This document shows, piece by piece, positions 50,683 to 59,873 of a stretch of DNA of 64,000 nt (positions within the stretch are counted from its first letter, which is position 1; every line of letters starts with the position of its first letter). This stretch comes from JACMQW01 sp964536965 (GTDB taxonomy: Bacteria; Bdellovibrionota; UBA1018), in assembly GCA_964536965.1 (NCBI GenBank), contig CAZIAL010000016.1, positions 1 through 64,000 of the forward strand, given 5' to 3'. The notes beneath the pieces were generated by a model that saw only the letters and a program-made list of their open reading frames with translations, was not told the origin of the DNA and made no database searches. The position numbers and the translations under genes were made by a program.

Positions 50683-51480
50683 CTAGCGCGGAAAGCGAGG
50701 CTCGCGCCACTCCCCATCACGAAGCGGTTCGAGATCCCCGTCGAAGCGAAGGCGCCACCAAGGCCAGTCGGCCGGATAGGCGCGCAGTTTCTCTTCGAAT
50801 CGCCCGGCAAGACTTGCCGTGTTCACGGCCACCTCGAGATCCGGCTCGGCGGGCATCCGTACCCACGGGACCTCAGGCAAAATTTCGACGATGAATTCGC
50901 CGTCCCGAGGATTTCGATAACTCACCACCGGAATCACGGCCGCTCCGGTTTCGCGCGCGAATTCCATCGGGGCGACTGAGGTCGTGACGGGAACCCCAAA
51001 CCAGGGAATTCGGACCGAGTGCCCCGGCGATGCTCTCTCGAAGCGAATCGCGCTGCGTGCGCCGATTCCCGCTTCCTTCAGCTTGAGCAGTGCCACTTCC
51101 GGGCTTCCCAGGTCGCTGATCACGAGAAGAGCCGTCGATTTTCTGGCTCCCAGCGCTTCCCAGTGGGAAAGACCTTTTACGGTGGCCCGATCCGCGCGCC
51201 AGCCGCCCATCCTCTCCAACGTCAGCCGAAGGTGGCGAATCTTCGCCTCGGTTTCGAGCGTGCGCCGAAGCTCCTGCCTCGCCGGCACTCTTCCCGGATA
51301 GGCGAAAATTAAATTCGCTTCCATGATTCGGCGGCTCGCGCCATCCCAGGGAAGCAGCCTCACGAGGAGCCCGAGCAGCGCGCGACGGAGCGGCTCGGGA
51401 AGCAGAAAATAGATTCCGGCGGCCCAGGCCGAGACCAGACTCTTCAGCCGGTCGGCTAGTCCTTGAGGAATTGGCGCCAC
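50683..51480 (-). CDS. LpxL/HtrB-like acyltransferase lacking the catalytic His
   Basis: 265 residues with an N-terminal hydrophobic segment and the overall pattern of the LpxL/lysophospholipid acyltransferase family. In active members a His-x4-Asp/Glu motif is catalytic. The aligned stretch here reads Ser-Asp-Leu-Gly-Ser-Pro-Glu, so the His is replaced by Asp123 while Glu128 is kept. Later blocks (Pro-Trp-Phe-Gly-Val-Pro-Val-Thr, Ala-Ala-Val-Ile-Pro-Val) are kept. It may be an inactive paralogue, or catalyse differently. The GTG at 51480 lies 25 bases inside lpxK. Confidence 0.72.
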   Translation of the reverse strand: MAPIPQGLADRLKSLVSAWAAGIYFLLPEPLRRALLGLLVRLLPWDGASRRIMEANLIFAYPGRVPARQELRRTLETEAKIRHLRLTLERMGGWRADRATVKGLSHWEALGARKSTALLVISDLGSPEVALLKLKEAGIGARSAIRFERASPGHSVRIPWFGVPVTTSVAPMEFARETGAAVIPVVSYRNPRDGEFIVEILPEVPWVRMPAEPDLEVAVNTASLAGRFEEKLRAYPADWPWWRLRFDGDLEPLRDGEWREPRFPR

Positions 51481-52415
51481 ACTTCTTCCCCTTCGAGAAA
51501 CTCGATCTCCGGCTCCACGACGTCGACCTGATCCTCACGAACTCCGAGCGCGCGCCACTTTACCCAGTCTTTTCCGGAAAGGAGAACCGTCTCGGAGAGA
51601 TCGCTCGCTTCGGCGAGGATTCGTTCGACCTCGACGGCTTTGAATTCGTAGTGATCAGGGAAAACCGTCATTCCCTGGATGGGGTACCCCGCCTCGATGA
51701 GACTTTCGCGCGCACGCTCGGGATCCCCTAAAGCAGCGACGAACCGGTAGCGCCGATCTCGGCGCGGGGTGCCGAGCCGATACCGGATATGCGCTCGGAG
51801 CGCGTGGTCGCGAAGCTCCGACGGAAACCGGGCCCCCTTCGTCAGGACGACCAGATCTTGTGGCCGTACGACCGAAAAACTCTCCCGAAAGAACCGATCT
51901 CCAAACGGGGAGTCCGTTATCGCGATGACGTAGCGATCACAGAGAATTTTCCAGTGCTGGAGCGCATCATCGAGAATCACGAGATCGAAACCACGCCCGG
52001 TTCGCATCGTCGCTGCGGACTGAAGCTTATCGAACTGCGCGACTCGGTTCGCGCCCACGCCGATCCAGACGCCGGGCACGCGATCACGCATGAGGGCCGC
52101 TTCGTCTCCACACAAGTCTGGGGAAGGAACGGGATCACCCGGCGCAAGTATGCCGCCCCGACCTTCCCAGTAAGAACGATACCCTCGAGTCAGAATAGCG
52201 ACCTGCGATCCTCTGGAGATCGCCTCCTGAGCGATACGAATCGTGAGCGGCGTCTTGCCCGTCCCCCCGGCCTGGAGATTACCCACTCCGATCGTTCGGA
52301 CCGGGAGCTGGCGAGCTTCGATCCAGCGCCGATCGCGAGCTTCGCGCGCAAGACGATTCACGCCGGACCAGGCGAGCGAGACCCATTGCCGTGTGGACTT
52401 GGGAATCTTCATCAT
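51456..52415 (-). CDS. lpxK: Tetraacyldisaccharide 4'-kinase
   Basis: 319 residues. The characteristic extended P-loop Gly-Asn-Leu-Gln-Ala-Gly-Gly-Thr-Gly-Lys-Thr (45-55) and an Asp-Asp-Ala-Leu-Gln-His block later are LpxK marks. It phosphorylates the 4' position of the lipid A disaccharide at the inner face of the membrane. An N-terminal amphipathic stretch anchors it to the membrane. Its ATG overlaps the lpxB stop (ATGA), so disaccharide formation and phosphorylation are co-translated. Confidence 0.95.
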   Translation of the reverse strand: MMKIPKSTRQWVSLAWSGVNRLAREARDRRWIEARQLPVRTIGVGNLQAGGTGKTPLTIRIAQEAISRGSQVAILTRGYRSYWEGRGGILAPGDPVPSPDLCGDEAALMRDRVPGVWIGVGANRVAQFDKLQSAATMRTGRGFDLVILDDALQHWKILCDRYVIAITDSPFGDRFFRESFSVVRPQDLVVLTKGARFPSELRDHALRAHIRYRLGTPRRDRRYRFVAALGDPERARESLIEAGYPIQGMTVFPDHYEFKAVEVERILAEASDLSETVLLSGKDWVKWRALGVREDQVDVVEPEIEFLEGEEVWRQFLKD

Positions 52416-53623
52416 GCCCCTCCGGACGTCGCGTTCGCGACCGAGAGAATTTCCTCGGCGACTTTCTCGGAAGGGCTTGTCGAACCGAGGATTTCCCGAA
52501 TCCGGGCGAATCCCCGGCGCTGGCGTTCGCCGGCATCGCCATCGAAAAGCGGCAAAAGTTGTTGGACCATTCGCTCGACGGTGAAGTTCTCTAGAATGAG
52601 CTCCGGGACGAGCTTTTCTTCCTTCGGCGCGGCCCCGATCAGATTCGTAAGCGAAATCGCGCGGCGATAACGAACGACGTGCTTAAAGAGAAATTGTGAG
52701 ACAGGGTGGCCGCGATAGACGACGACGTGCGGACAATCCAGAAGCGCAGCTTCGAGGCTCGAAGTGCCGGACTTTACGAGGCCCGCGTCCGACGCCTTCA
52801 TGGCCGTCCACGCATCCCCCAGACTGGCCCTCAAATCGAGCGGAGAGGTCGATCGAAGCTCGGCCGGCAATTTCGCGACTGCGGCATCGATTCGCCGACG
52901 AAACTCTTCCAGATTCGCGGTCATCGGAAGCGGCGCCAGCACCCGAAAGGCTTCACCCGGATACTTCGCGCGGACGCGGTAAGCCGCCTCGATCATCGGT
53001 TCGAGATGGTAATCGAATTCGGAAGGCCGGCTACCGACCATCAGGAGCAGCGTTCGCACGTTGGGTGCGATACCGAGCCTCTCCCTCGCCGCCTCGCGCG
53101 TAAGCGAAAGCGGAAGTTCGTCCATGAGTGGATTCCCGACATAACGAAAGGAAACGCCCGATCCGGCATAGACGGATTCCTCGAAAGGAAGAATCGACAA
53201 GACACGGTCGTAGTTCGTGGCGAGGAAACGCAGTCGGCTTCTCCGCCAGACCCAGACTTTAGGCGGAATATAACAAATCGTCCGTATACCCAGGGTACGG
53301 AGGCGCGCCGCCAACTGGAAATGGAACTCGGGGTAATCGCAAAGCACGGCGACTTCCGGTCTTTCCCGGGCCGCCCACTTCTCGATCTCTCCGAGCCGCT
53401 TCCGGAGACGAGGAATCTTTCCCAGGACCTCGACGAATCCCATCGCGAGAAAATCCTCGGCGCGGAACAAGGCCTGGAGTCCCGCCTCCCGGAGCCGCGG
53501 ACCACCGATCCCGAAGGCTTGGACTTCCTGCCCACGGGACCGCGCGATCGCCACCAGCCGCTTCAACGCCTCGGCGGCGTGGGTATCCGAGGAGGCTTCG
53601 GCGGCGGAGATGAAAATTTTCAT
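52412..53623 (-). CDS. lpxB: Lipid-A-disaccharide synthase
   Basis: 403 residues in the GT19 family. It starts with Ala-Ala-Glu-Ala-Ser-Ser-Asp, shows Gly-Ile-Gly-Gly-Pro near 39-43, and Lys-Ser-Gly-Thr-Ser-Ser-Leu-Glu near 288-295, all LpxB signatures. It condenses UDP-2,3-diacylglucosamine with lipid X. It lies 19 bases downstream of lpxA. The pyrophosphatase that makes lipid X (LpxH, LpxI or LpxG) is not encoded between them, as it often is, so it must be elsewhere. Confidence 0.95.
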   Translation of the reverse strand: MKIFISAAEASSDTHAAEALKRLVAIARSRGQEVQAFGIGGPRLREAGLQALFRAEDFLAMGFVEVLGKIPRLRKRLGEIEKWAARERPEVAVLCDYPEFHFQLAARLRTLGIRTICYIPPKVWVWRRSRLRFLATNYDRVLSILPFEESVYAGSGVSFRYVGNPLMDELPLSLTREAARERLGIAPNVRTLLLMVGSRPSEFDYHLEPMIEAAYRVRAKYPGEAFRVLAPLPMTANLEEFRRRIDAAVAKLPAELRSTSPLDLRASLGDAWTAMKASDAGLVKSGTSSLEAALLDCPHVVVYRGHPVSQFLFKHVVRYRRAISLTNLIGAAPKEEKLVPELILENFTVERMVQQLLPLFDGDAGERQRRGFARIREILGSTSPSEKVAEEILSVANATSGGA

Positions 53624-53642
53624 GTCTGGTTCACGATCCCGG

Positions 53643-54425
53643 TTAGCGGGTCACTCCGCTCTCGCTCTGACGGATGAACGTCACGAATGCCATGACTTCC
53701 GGATACTCTCCGTACTGGGATTCGATTTCGAGGAGGCAACGCTCCTTTTCATAGTCGGAGCGAGTCCAGAGTTTGATCGCTTCGTTCACCTTCGAAATCG
53801 TATCGGCGGAAAATCCACGTCGGCGAAGTCCGACGATATTCGCGCCCTTGATGGACATCGGCCGGTTGCCGAGCGCGATGCAGAACGGGGGGACGTCCCT
53901 CTCGACGGCCGACTGACCGCCGATGTAGGCATGAGAGCCGACACGGACGAACTGATTCACGCCGGATTGCCCGCCGATGATCGCGTAATCGTCGATGATC
54001 GCATGTCCGGCGAGGCCGACGTAATTCGCGAGAATCGCGTGATGGCCCACCACGACGTCATGCCCGAGATGCACATAACCCATCAGCAGATTCCCGTCGC
54101 CGACCCGGGTAAAGCCTCCGCCCTGAGCGGTACCCAGGTGGATCGAAACGTTCTCCCGAATCGAGTTACGATTTCCGATCGTAAGTTCGGTCCGTTCCCC
54201 TTTGTACTTCAGATCTTGCGGAATCAACCCCAGGGTCGCGAACGGGAAAATCGTATTTTCTTCCCCGATCGTCGTCCACCCGTCGATGACGACGTGGGAA
54301 ACCAGACGAGTCTTCTTGCCGATTCGGACGTTCGGACCGATCGTACAGAACGGGCCCACGATGACGCCGGAATCCAGTTCGGCCTTGGGATCGACGATCG
54401 ACGTCGGATGGATTTGCGCGCTCAT
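53643..54425 (-). CDS. lpxA: UDP-N-acetylglucosamine O-acyltransferase
   Basis: 260 residues forming the left-handed beta-helix of hexapeptide repeats, followed by a helical C-terminal part from about 190. Catalytic His122 lies in His-Leu-Gly-His-Asp-Val-Val-Val-Gly. It transfers 3-hydroxyacyl groups from acyl carrier protein to UDP-GlcNAc, the first lipid A step. The ATG at 54425 overlaps the fabZ stop by four bases; the longer frame upstream overlaps fabZ and is not coding. Confidence 0.96.
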   Translation of the reverse strand: MSAQIHPTSIVDPKAELDSGVIVGPFCTIGPNVRIGKKTRLVSHVVIDGWTTIGEENTIFPFATLGLIPQDLKYKGERTELTIGNRNSIRENVSIHLGTAQGGGFTRVGDGNLLMGYVHLGHDVVVGHHAILANYVGLAGHAIIDDYAIIGGQSGVNQFVRVGSHAYIGGQSAVERDVPPFCIALGNRPMSIKGANIVGLRRRGFSADTISKVNEAIKLWTRSDYEKERCLLEIESQYGEYPEVMAFVTFIRQSESGVTR

Positions 54426-54973
54426 GATTTTGGCCCTCCCAAAGTCATATTCGCCAAAATCTTCGCCTCCGCGACTTTGGCGCCGTCGACGGTCACGACG
54501 CATTTAAATCCCCAGATCGATCCACGGCACTTGTCGATTTCGGCCTCGATGCGCATCACATCTCCCGGAACGATCGGTTTTCGAAAACGGACCTCGTCCA
54601 CTCCGAGGAGAATGACCGAGAATCCGCGCTTCATCTGCTCCGGGTCGTGCGCGACGAACGGATAGGTCGCGAAAGTCGCGGCTTGCGCCATCGCCTCGAT
54701 GGTGAGCACCCCCGGAAAGATCGCGAAATCCGGGAAATGGCCCTGGAACATCGGCTCGTTGAAGCTGACATTCTTAATCGCCACGACCTTCGTTCCGATC
54801 TTGTCTTCGGTGCCGCGAGGAGCGCTGATATCGCCCTTCGGGTCGATCGAAAGGACGCGATCGATCAGAAGAAACGGGAAACGATGGGGGAGAAACTTCC
54901 GAATCGCTTCCCCGCTGATGGCGTATTTTTCATTCGGCTTGTCCGTGGCTTTTCCCGGAATGGTATCGCTCAT
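54422..54973 (-). CDS. fabZ: 3-hydroxyacyl-ACP dehydratase
   Basis: A hot-dog fold protein of 183 residues with active-site His79 and Glu93 in Gly-His-Phe-Pro-x5-Phe-Pro-Gly-Val-Leu-x-x-Glu. FabZ dehydrates 3-hydroxyacyl-ACP in fatty acid synthesis and competes with LpxA/LpxD for the same substrate, which is why it sits between lpxD and lpxA. The N-terminal 20 residues and an inserted loop (about 45-60) make it longer than the common 150-residue form. ATGA overlap with both neighbours. Confidence 0.95.
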   Translation of the reverse strand: MSDTIPGKATDKPNEKYAISGEAIRKFLPHRFPFLLIDRVLSIDPKGDISAPRGTEDKIGTKVVAIKNVSFNEPMFQGHFPDFAIFPGVLTIEAMAQAATFATYPFVAHDPEQMKRGFSVILLGVDEVRFRKPIVPGDVMRIEAEIDKCRGSIWGFKCVVTVDGAKVAEAKILANMTLGGPKS

Positions 54974-56082
54974 GATGGGTCTCGCTTCTTTTTGGCGGTT
55001 CGCTCTTCGAGGAGCCGATTGAGCAGAACATTGACTCGAAAATGGTCGCGGTAGGACCGGACCGGGTTGCCGACGACGGTTTCGCCCTCGGCGACGTCGA
55101 TATCGACCTTCGTCGCCCCCCCGATTTTCACATAGTCGCCGACCGTGACCTTGCCGATTCCGCTTCCCCCGCCGACGTAAACGAAGCGGCCGACCACCGC
55201 GCCTCCGGCGGTGCCGCTCTTCCCGCAGAAAATCGTCCCCTCGCCTACGCGAGTATTGTGACCGATATGCACGTCGTTATCGAGTTTGCATTTCGAGGCG
55301 ATCGTCGTCTCACCGAGCGTCGCGCGATCGATCAGGGCATTCGCGCCGATCTCCACGTCGTCGCCGATCACGACGCACCCGAAATGATAGATTTTCGCGT
55401 GATCGATCGGCTTCCCGTTCTGGATCACCGGCGCGAAACCGAAGCCGTCGGCTCCGATGACCGCTCCGGCGTGAATCCGCGCCCGCTTGCCGATTTTCAC
55501 GTTCTCGTAGACGGTGACGCCCGGAAAGAGAACGCTACCCTCGCCCACGGAACCGTTCTTCCCGAGATACACGCGCGGATAAAGAAGGGTGCCCTTTCCC
55601 AGCGTGACTCCGGCCTCGACGACGCATCCCGGCCCGACGACGACGCCAGCGGCGAGTTTCGCCGTAGGATCGACAATCGCGCTCGAGTGGATCTCCGGCG
55701 TACCGCTCGCTTCGAGCAACTGTGAGGGCACATGGGCCATCGAGGAATGCCCGGCAAGCGCGAACTCCTTCGAAAGGATCGCCATCGCCAGGTATGGATC
55801 ACCGCAGGCGACGATCGCCGAATGCCGCCAGATCGGAAGCCCCGACGCCTGGAGCGGCGCCACGAATGGTTCGCCGGTGACGAGAATTCCGGGCGCGGCA
55901 CTCATGAGATCGGCCTGGTAGGCCTTCGAAAAGAAGAACGCGCAATCCGACGCCTGCGAGCCGGCGAGATCCGCGGGTCGCGTAACCTCGATGTTCGCGG
56001 CTTCCGCCCCGAGGCTCTCGCGATTCGCGAGTCGTCCCGACGTCCACTCCAGTATCTGGGCGAGCGTGATGGCGTTCGGCAT
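54970..56082 (-). CDS. lpxD: UDP-3-O-acylglucosamine N-acyltransferase
   Basis: 370 residues: an N-terminal uridine-binding domain (about 1-110), then a left-handed beta-helix of hexapeptide repeats. The catalytic His275 lies in Asp-Val-His-Ile-Gly-His-Asn-Thr, and a short C-terminal helix follows. It N-acylates UDP-3-O-acyl-GlcN in the third lipid A step. The gene overlaps fabZ by four bases and starts 20 bases after the Skp gene. Confidence 0.95.
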   Translation of the reverse strand: MPNAITLAQILEWTSGRLANRESLGAEAANIEVTRPADLAGSQASDCAFFFSKAYQADLMSAAPGILVTGEPFVAPLQASGLPIWRHSAIVACGDPYLAMAILSKEFALAGHSSMAHVPSQLLEASGTPEIHSSAIVDPTAKLAAGVVVGPGCVVEAGVTLGKGTLLYPRVYLGKNGSVGEGSVLFPGVTVYENVKIGKRARIHAGAVIGADGFGFAPVIQNGKPIDHAKIYHFGCVVIGDDVEIGANALIDRATLGETTIASKCKLDNDVHIGHNTRVGEGTIFCGKSGTAGGAVVGRFVYVGGGSGIGKVTVGDYVKIGGATKVDIDVAEGETVVGNPVRSYRDHFRVNVLLNRLLEERTAKKKRDPS

Positions 56083-56102
56083 GACCGACTTCCCCGAAGG
56101 GA

Positions 56103-56624
56103 TCAGCCCTTATGCTTGCTGTTGTACGTCTTCACCAGTTCGTCCGTGAGATCGTCTTTGTCATTCGAAAAAATGACCGAAGCTTCGTTCTTGTCGAGCA
56201 CCATCTGGTAGCTCTTCTTGGACGCGAGATCCTTTACGAGATCCTTCAGGTTCTTCACGATCGGAGCGGTCAGCTCGGTCTCCTTCTGCTGGATCGCGGT
56301 CTGGGAACGCATCATATTGTCTTGGAACTTGGCGACGCGCTCTTGGATCTCATTCTGCTTTTTAGCTTTGGCTTCGTCGTTCAGGACCATGCTCTGCTTC
56401 TTGAATTCTTCCGTGAGCTTCTTGATCGCGTTCTGCTCATCGTCGAGCATCTTTTTCTTGGTGGTAAATTCCTTCTCAAGCTGCGCTTTCGCCTTCTTAC
56501 CCGCGTCGACGGTTTGCAGGGCTTTCTGCATATCGACGGTGGCGATCTTCATGGCGGCTTCTTCGGCCGAGGCGCCGGTGGCGACAAGACTCAGGGCGAG
56601 AACGAGGGCGTTGATGATTTTCAT
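56103..56624 (-). CDS. skp: Periplasmic chaperone Skp/OmpH family
   Basis: A signal peptide of about 20 residues and a beta-strand Met-Lys-Ile-Ala-Thr-Val-Asp-Met-Gln, followed by long charged helices (about 45-140) like the tentacles of trimeric Skp, then a closing strand. It holds unfolded outer-membrane proteins in the periplasm on their way to BamA, encoded just upstream. AAGGAGA precedes the ATG. Length (173) is normal. Confidence 0.92.
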   Translation of the reverse strand: MKIINALVLALSLVATGASAEEAAMKIATVDMQKALQTVDAGKKAKAQLEKEFTTKKKMLDDEQNAIKKLTEEFKKQSMVLNDEAKAKKQNEIQERVAKFQDNMMRSQTAIQQKETELTAPIVKNLKDLVKDLASKKSYQMVLDKNEASVIFSNDKDDLTDELVKTYNSKHKG

Positions 56625-56645
56625 GACTGCATCTCCTTGCGATTT

Positions 56646-59138
56646 TTAAAATGGCGGACCGATAAAGAACTGGAATACCGAGTTGTCATCTTCAGGCTTT
56701 TTGTTGATCGGAAAGCCCCATTCAAAACGAAGGGGACCGATCGGGGAAAACCAGCGGAAGCCGAAACCTGCGTCCTGGCGGAGCTTGATATTGCTGAGCT
56801 CGGGACGAGACGCGTAAACGTTTCCGATGTCGTAAAAGAGCACGAATTTCAGCCCGGCTTCGCGAACGATGGGGTGCTCGAGTTCGAACAGGGAGTAAAA
56901 TTCGTAGCTGCCACCCAGCGGAACCTGGTACTTTGTCCCGTTGGTCGCCGTCTTCTGGCGAGCCGGACCGACGGTGTAAAAGTTGTAGCCCTTCATATTG
57001 TTTGGGCCACCGAGGTAGAATCGCTCCGAAGGAGGAACGCCGCGCCCATCCTGACCGTGCGCTTCGCCATACTCCGTCGAGTTCCGGAAAACGAGGTCGC
57101 CGGCGAGTCGAGTGTAGAAACGATTGTTGGCAATCGCCTTCATGAAGCGCTTGTCTCCGCCAAGACCCGCGACGCCCGCCGTTTCCACGGAAAGACTCTG
57201 ATAGCTGCCGCCCGAGGTTTCGAAGCGGTTGTTCCGGCGATCACGAATGACGCTCCAAACCACGCTCGAAAGCAGTCCGGTGTCGGCCTGAATATCGGCG
57301 AGATCGAATGCGTCGGGATTCTCGATTTCCACGGACTCGATCGTCAGGCGTTCGCGTTTGTAGGTAATGAACGCGTTCGTATAGTCGAAGATGGGATAAC
57401 CGAGGCGAACGTCTCCCCCGAACTTTCGCGTCGTATACTTGTCCGGGATGAAGAAGGTCACATAGTAGACGTCGAAACCGGCGGACCAGTTGGTATCGAA
57501 GACATAGGGATCGGTGAAGCCGAGGTTAACGCTCTTGTCGCGGCGATCGCGGGTGATGTTCGTCGAAAGACTGATCGTCTGCCCACGCCCGAGGAAGTTC
57601 GACTCCGAAACCTGGGTTTGGAAGAAGAGCCCTTTCGCCGATCCGTACCCGGCGCCCAGGGTGATCGTCCCGGTCGGGCGCTCTTTCACCTGGATATCGA
57701 CATTGACGAGGTCGTTTCGGTCTTTCGGCGTCGACGTGTTGAAAAGCACCTCGCCCGGCTGGAAGTATCCGAGCCGTTCGACGTTTTCCCGCGACTGACG
57801 GAAGCGAGTGCCGTTGTAGAGCTCCCCTTCTTTGATTTTGAGTTCCCGCCGGATGACTTTATCGTGGGTTTTCGTATTCCCCACCATGTTGATCTCGCCG
57901 AAATAGGCGAGCGTGCCCTTCTCGAAGTTATAGTCGATGTCGACGGTCTTGGTTTCGTCTTTCACGTCCATCCGGGGGATGACGTTCACGAACGCGTATC
58001 CGAGATCCTGATACTTTTCGGAGAGCTTCTGGATGTCGGCGTTCCGCTTCGAGATCGAGAAGGTCTCGCCCTCGAGCATCTTTACTTCGGCGCCGAGCTC
58101 TTCGCGGCTGAAGAGAAGATCGCCCGAGAAATCGATCTTCCCGGTTTGATACTTTTCGCCTTCATCGACGTAAATAGTGACATACAGCCACTTCTTGTCA
58201 TCGGAGACGCTGACGACCGGGCTCTCGTATTTAAATTTCACGAAGCCGTTATCGAGATACCAGTAGGTCAGCCGCTGGAGATCCGTTTTAAAGGCCGATT
58301 CCTTGAAGTTCCCGGAGCTCGAAACGAAACTGAAGAATCCGCCTTCGCGAGTTTCCGGCATCACGCTCTTCAGCTGGTCGTCCGAAAAGGCCCGATTGTT
58401 CAGGAAGGTGATCTTTTTGATCTGAACTTTATCGAAGTCGTTAATTTTGTAGCGGAGGGTGACTTCGTCCGGCTTTTTAGCATCGAGCTGGACGACTTCG
58501 AAACTGACCTTGGCGAGGTAGTAACCCTTATCTTCGTACGCCTTGGTGATGAATCCAACGTCTTCCTTCACCTTGTTGATGTCGAGAATGGACCACTGCT
58601 TGACCTTCACGACGCCCTCGAGGTCCGTGGTCGTGATTCGCTCGTTGCCGACGAACTCGATTTCGGTGATCACCGGCCGCTCACGCAGGATGACGATCAG
58701 GTTGGCGCCACCCGCCACGGTTTCCGCATCGACCTGAATATCGTCGAAGAATCCCATGTTAAAGAGGGCCTGTACGTCCGCGCGAATCATCTCCCGCGAA
58801 ATGGCGGAACCCACTTTCGTGGACACCTTGCCGACGACCGCTTCTTTTTCGATCCGTTTCAATCCGCGGACTTCAATCCCGCGCACGGGCAGTCCGGCGA
58901 ATCCGTCGATCGCGTCTGAAACCCGTACCGTCGTTTCGCGCACGGGCACCGTTCGACCGCGCCGCGGTTTTGGCTTCGGGGCTTTCCGCGCCGCTGCGGG
59001 CCGCGGAGTCGCCGTAGGCGCAGGATCGACCGCGAGTGCCGACGTGACGAATGCAGAGAGAATCAAGGACGCCGACGCGAGCCAAGTCGCGCGTCGGGTT
59101 CGCCTATCCGCCCGCCAGGATTGAGGATTTGGAATCAC
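56646..59138 (-). CDS. bamA: Outer-membrane protein assembly factor BamA
   Basis: 830 residues: a signal peptide (about 18-40), a short Pro/Arg-rich linker, five POTRA domains (about 62-440) and a 16-stranded barrel ending in Gly-Pro-Pro-Phe with the C-terminal Phe of barrel proteins. BamA folds and inserts outer-membrane barrels, including those encoded elsewhere here. The only usable start is the GTG at 59138, because an in-frame TAG lies just upstream. No Shine-Dalgarno sequence is present. A TTGACT-N17-TAGACA pair ends six bases before the GTG, so the mRNA may be leaderless. Confidence 0.96.
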   Translation of the reverse strand: MIPNPQSWRADRRTRRATWLASASLILSAFVTSALAVDPAPTATPRPAAARKAPKPKPRRGRTVPVRETTVRVSDAIDGFAGLPVRGIEVRGLKRIEKEAVVGKVSTKVGSAISREMIRADVQALFNMGFFDDIQVDAETVAGGANLIVILRERPVITEIEFVGNERITTTDLEGVVKVKQWSILDINKVKEDVGFITKAYEDKGYYLAKVSFEVVQLDAKKPDEVTLRYKINDFDKVQIKKITFLNNRAFSDDQLKSVMPETREGGFFSFVSSSGNFKESAFKTDLQRLTYWYLDNGFVKFKYESPVVSVSDDKKWLYVTIYVDEGEKYQTGKIDFSGDLLFSREELGAEVKMLEGETFSISKRNADIQKLSEKYQDLGYAFVNVIPRMDVKDETKTVDIDYNFEKGTLAYFGEINMVGNTKTHDKVIRRELKIKEGELYNGTRFRQSRENVERLGYFQPGEVLFNTSTPKDRNDLVNVDIQVKERPTGTITLGAGYGSAKGLFFQTQVSESNFLGRGQTISLSTNITRDRRDKSVNLGFTDPYVFDTNWSAGFDVYYVTFFIPDKYTTRKFGGDVRLGYPIFDYTNAFITYKRERLTIESVEIENPDAFDLADIQADTGLLSSVVWSVIRDRRNNRFETSGGSYQSLSVETAGVAGLGGDKRFMKAIANNRFYTRLAGDLVFRNSTEYGEAHGQDGRGVPPSERFYLGGPNNMKGYNFYTVGPARQKTATNGTKYQVPLGGSYEFYSLFELEHPIVREAGLKFVLFYDIGNVYASRPELSNIKLRQDAGFGFRWFSPIGPLRFEWGFPINKKPEDDNSVFQFFIGPPF

Positions 59139-59144
59139 CCCGTA

Positions 59145-59173
59145 TGTCTAGGAGAACCGATGTCTTCAGTCAA
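59145..59173 (-). promoter_or_regulatory. Candidate internal promoter of bamA
   Basis: TTGACT (59173-59168), 17 bases, TAGACA (59150-59145). The -10 is weak. If used, transcription would start almost at the GTG of bamA. Confidence 0.35.
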
Positions 59174-59198
59174 CCTTAAGGGATGCGCGGAGAAAGAA

Positions 59199-59873
59199 TC
59201 AGATGAAGCGGCCATCCTGCATTTTCAAGACGCGATGCATTCGACTGGCGATCGCAGCATCGTGCGTCACGATCAAAACCGAAATTCCGGTGGCTTGGTT
59301 GAGACTCGTGAGCAGATCGATGACGTTCTGGCTGTTCTGGGAATCCAGATTTCCGGTGAGTTCGTCGGCGAGCAGTAGCTTTGGGCGGAGGATCACAGAA
59401 CGCGCGACCGCTACGCGTTGCTGCTCGCCGCCGGAAAGCTCGGCCGGCCGATGGTGAAGACGATGTCCCAGACCCACGAATTCGAGAAGCTCCCGCGCAT
59501 GTTGGGCGGATTTCTCTCGGTCGTCACCGGCGATCAGCGCCGGCATCATCACGTTCTCGAGCGCGTCGAACTCGGGCAAAAGGTAGTGAAACTGGAAGAC
59601 GAACCCCAGAACGCGGTTTCGAAACTGGGAAAGTCCCTTTTCGCTGAACTGAAGAATGTTTTGGTTCGTCGGACCGTAGAGGATCTTGCCCTGGTCCGGG
59701 CGTTCAAGGGTGCCGAGAGCATGCAGGAGCGTGCTTTTCCCCACTCCGCTGGAGCCGGTGATCGCGACCATCTCGCCCGGAGCGATTTCGAGATCGACCC
59801 CCCGAAGCACGGGAATCTCCGTCGCCCCTTTTCGATATGTCTTACTGACGCCTTCGGCCCGAATGAGAAACAT
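59199..59873 (-). CDS. lolD: Lipoprotein-releasing ABC transporter ATPase LolD
   Basis: 224 residues: Walker A Gly-Ser-Ser-Gly-Val-Gly-Lys-Ser-Thr at 40-48, signature Leu-Ser-Gly-Gly-Glu-Gln-Gln-Arg, Walker B Leu-Leu-Leu-Ala-Asp-Glu and the LolD/MacB-typical Thr-Gly-Asn-Leu-Asp-Ser. Walker B is followed by Leu-Thr where Pro-Thr is usual. It powers release of lipoproteins from the inner membrane to LolA. The ATG at 59873 shares TAATG with the permease stop. bamA follows after 60 bases. Confidence 0.94.
   Translation of the reverse strand: MFLIRAEGVSKTYRKGATEIPVLRGVDLEIAPGEMVAITGSSGVGKSTLLHALGTLERPDQGKILYGPTNQNILQFSEKGLSQFRNRVLGFVFQFHYLLPEFDALENVMMPALIAGDDREKSAQHARELLEFVGLGHRLHHRPAELSGGEQQRVAVARSVILRPKLLLADELTGNLDSQNSQNVIDLLTSLNQATGISVLIVTHDAAIASRMHRVLKMQDGRFI

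Noticed and set aside
56112..58919. Very long open frame (935 codons) opposite bamA
   Set aside because: It is the mirror of bamA in GC-rich DNA; composition lacks protein-like hydrophobic patterning, and bamA is unquestionable.
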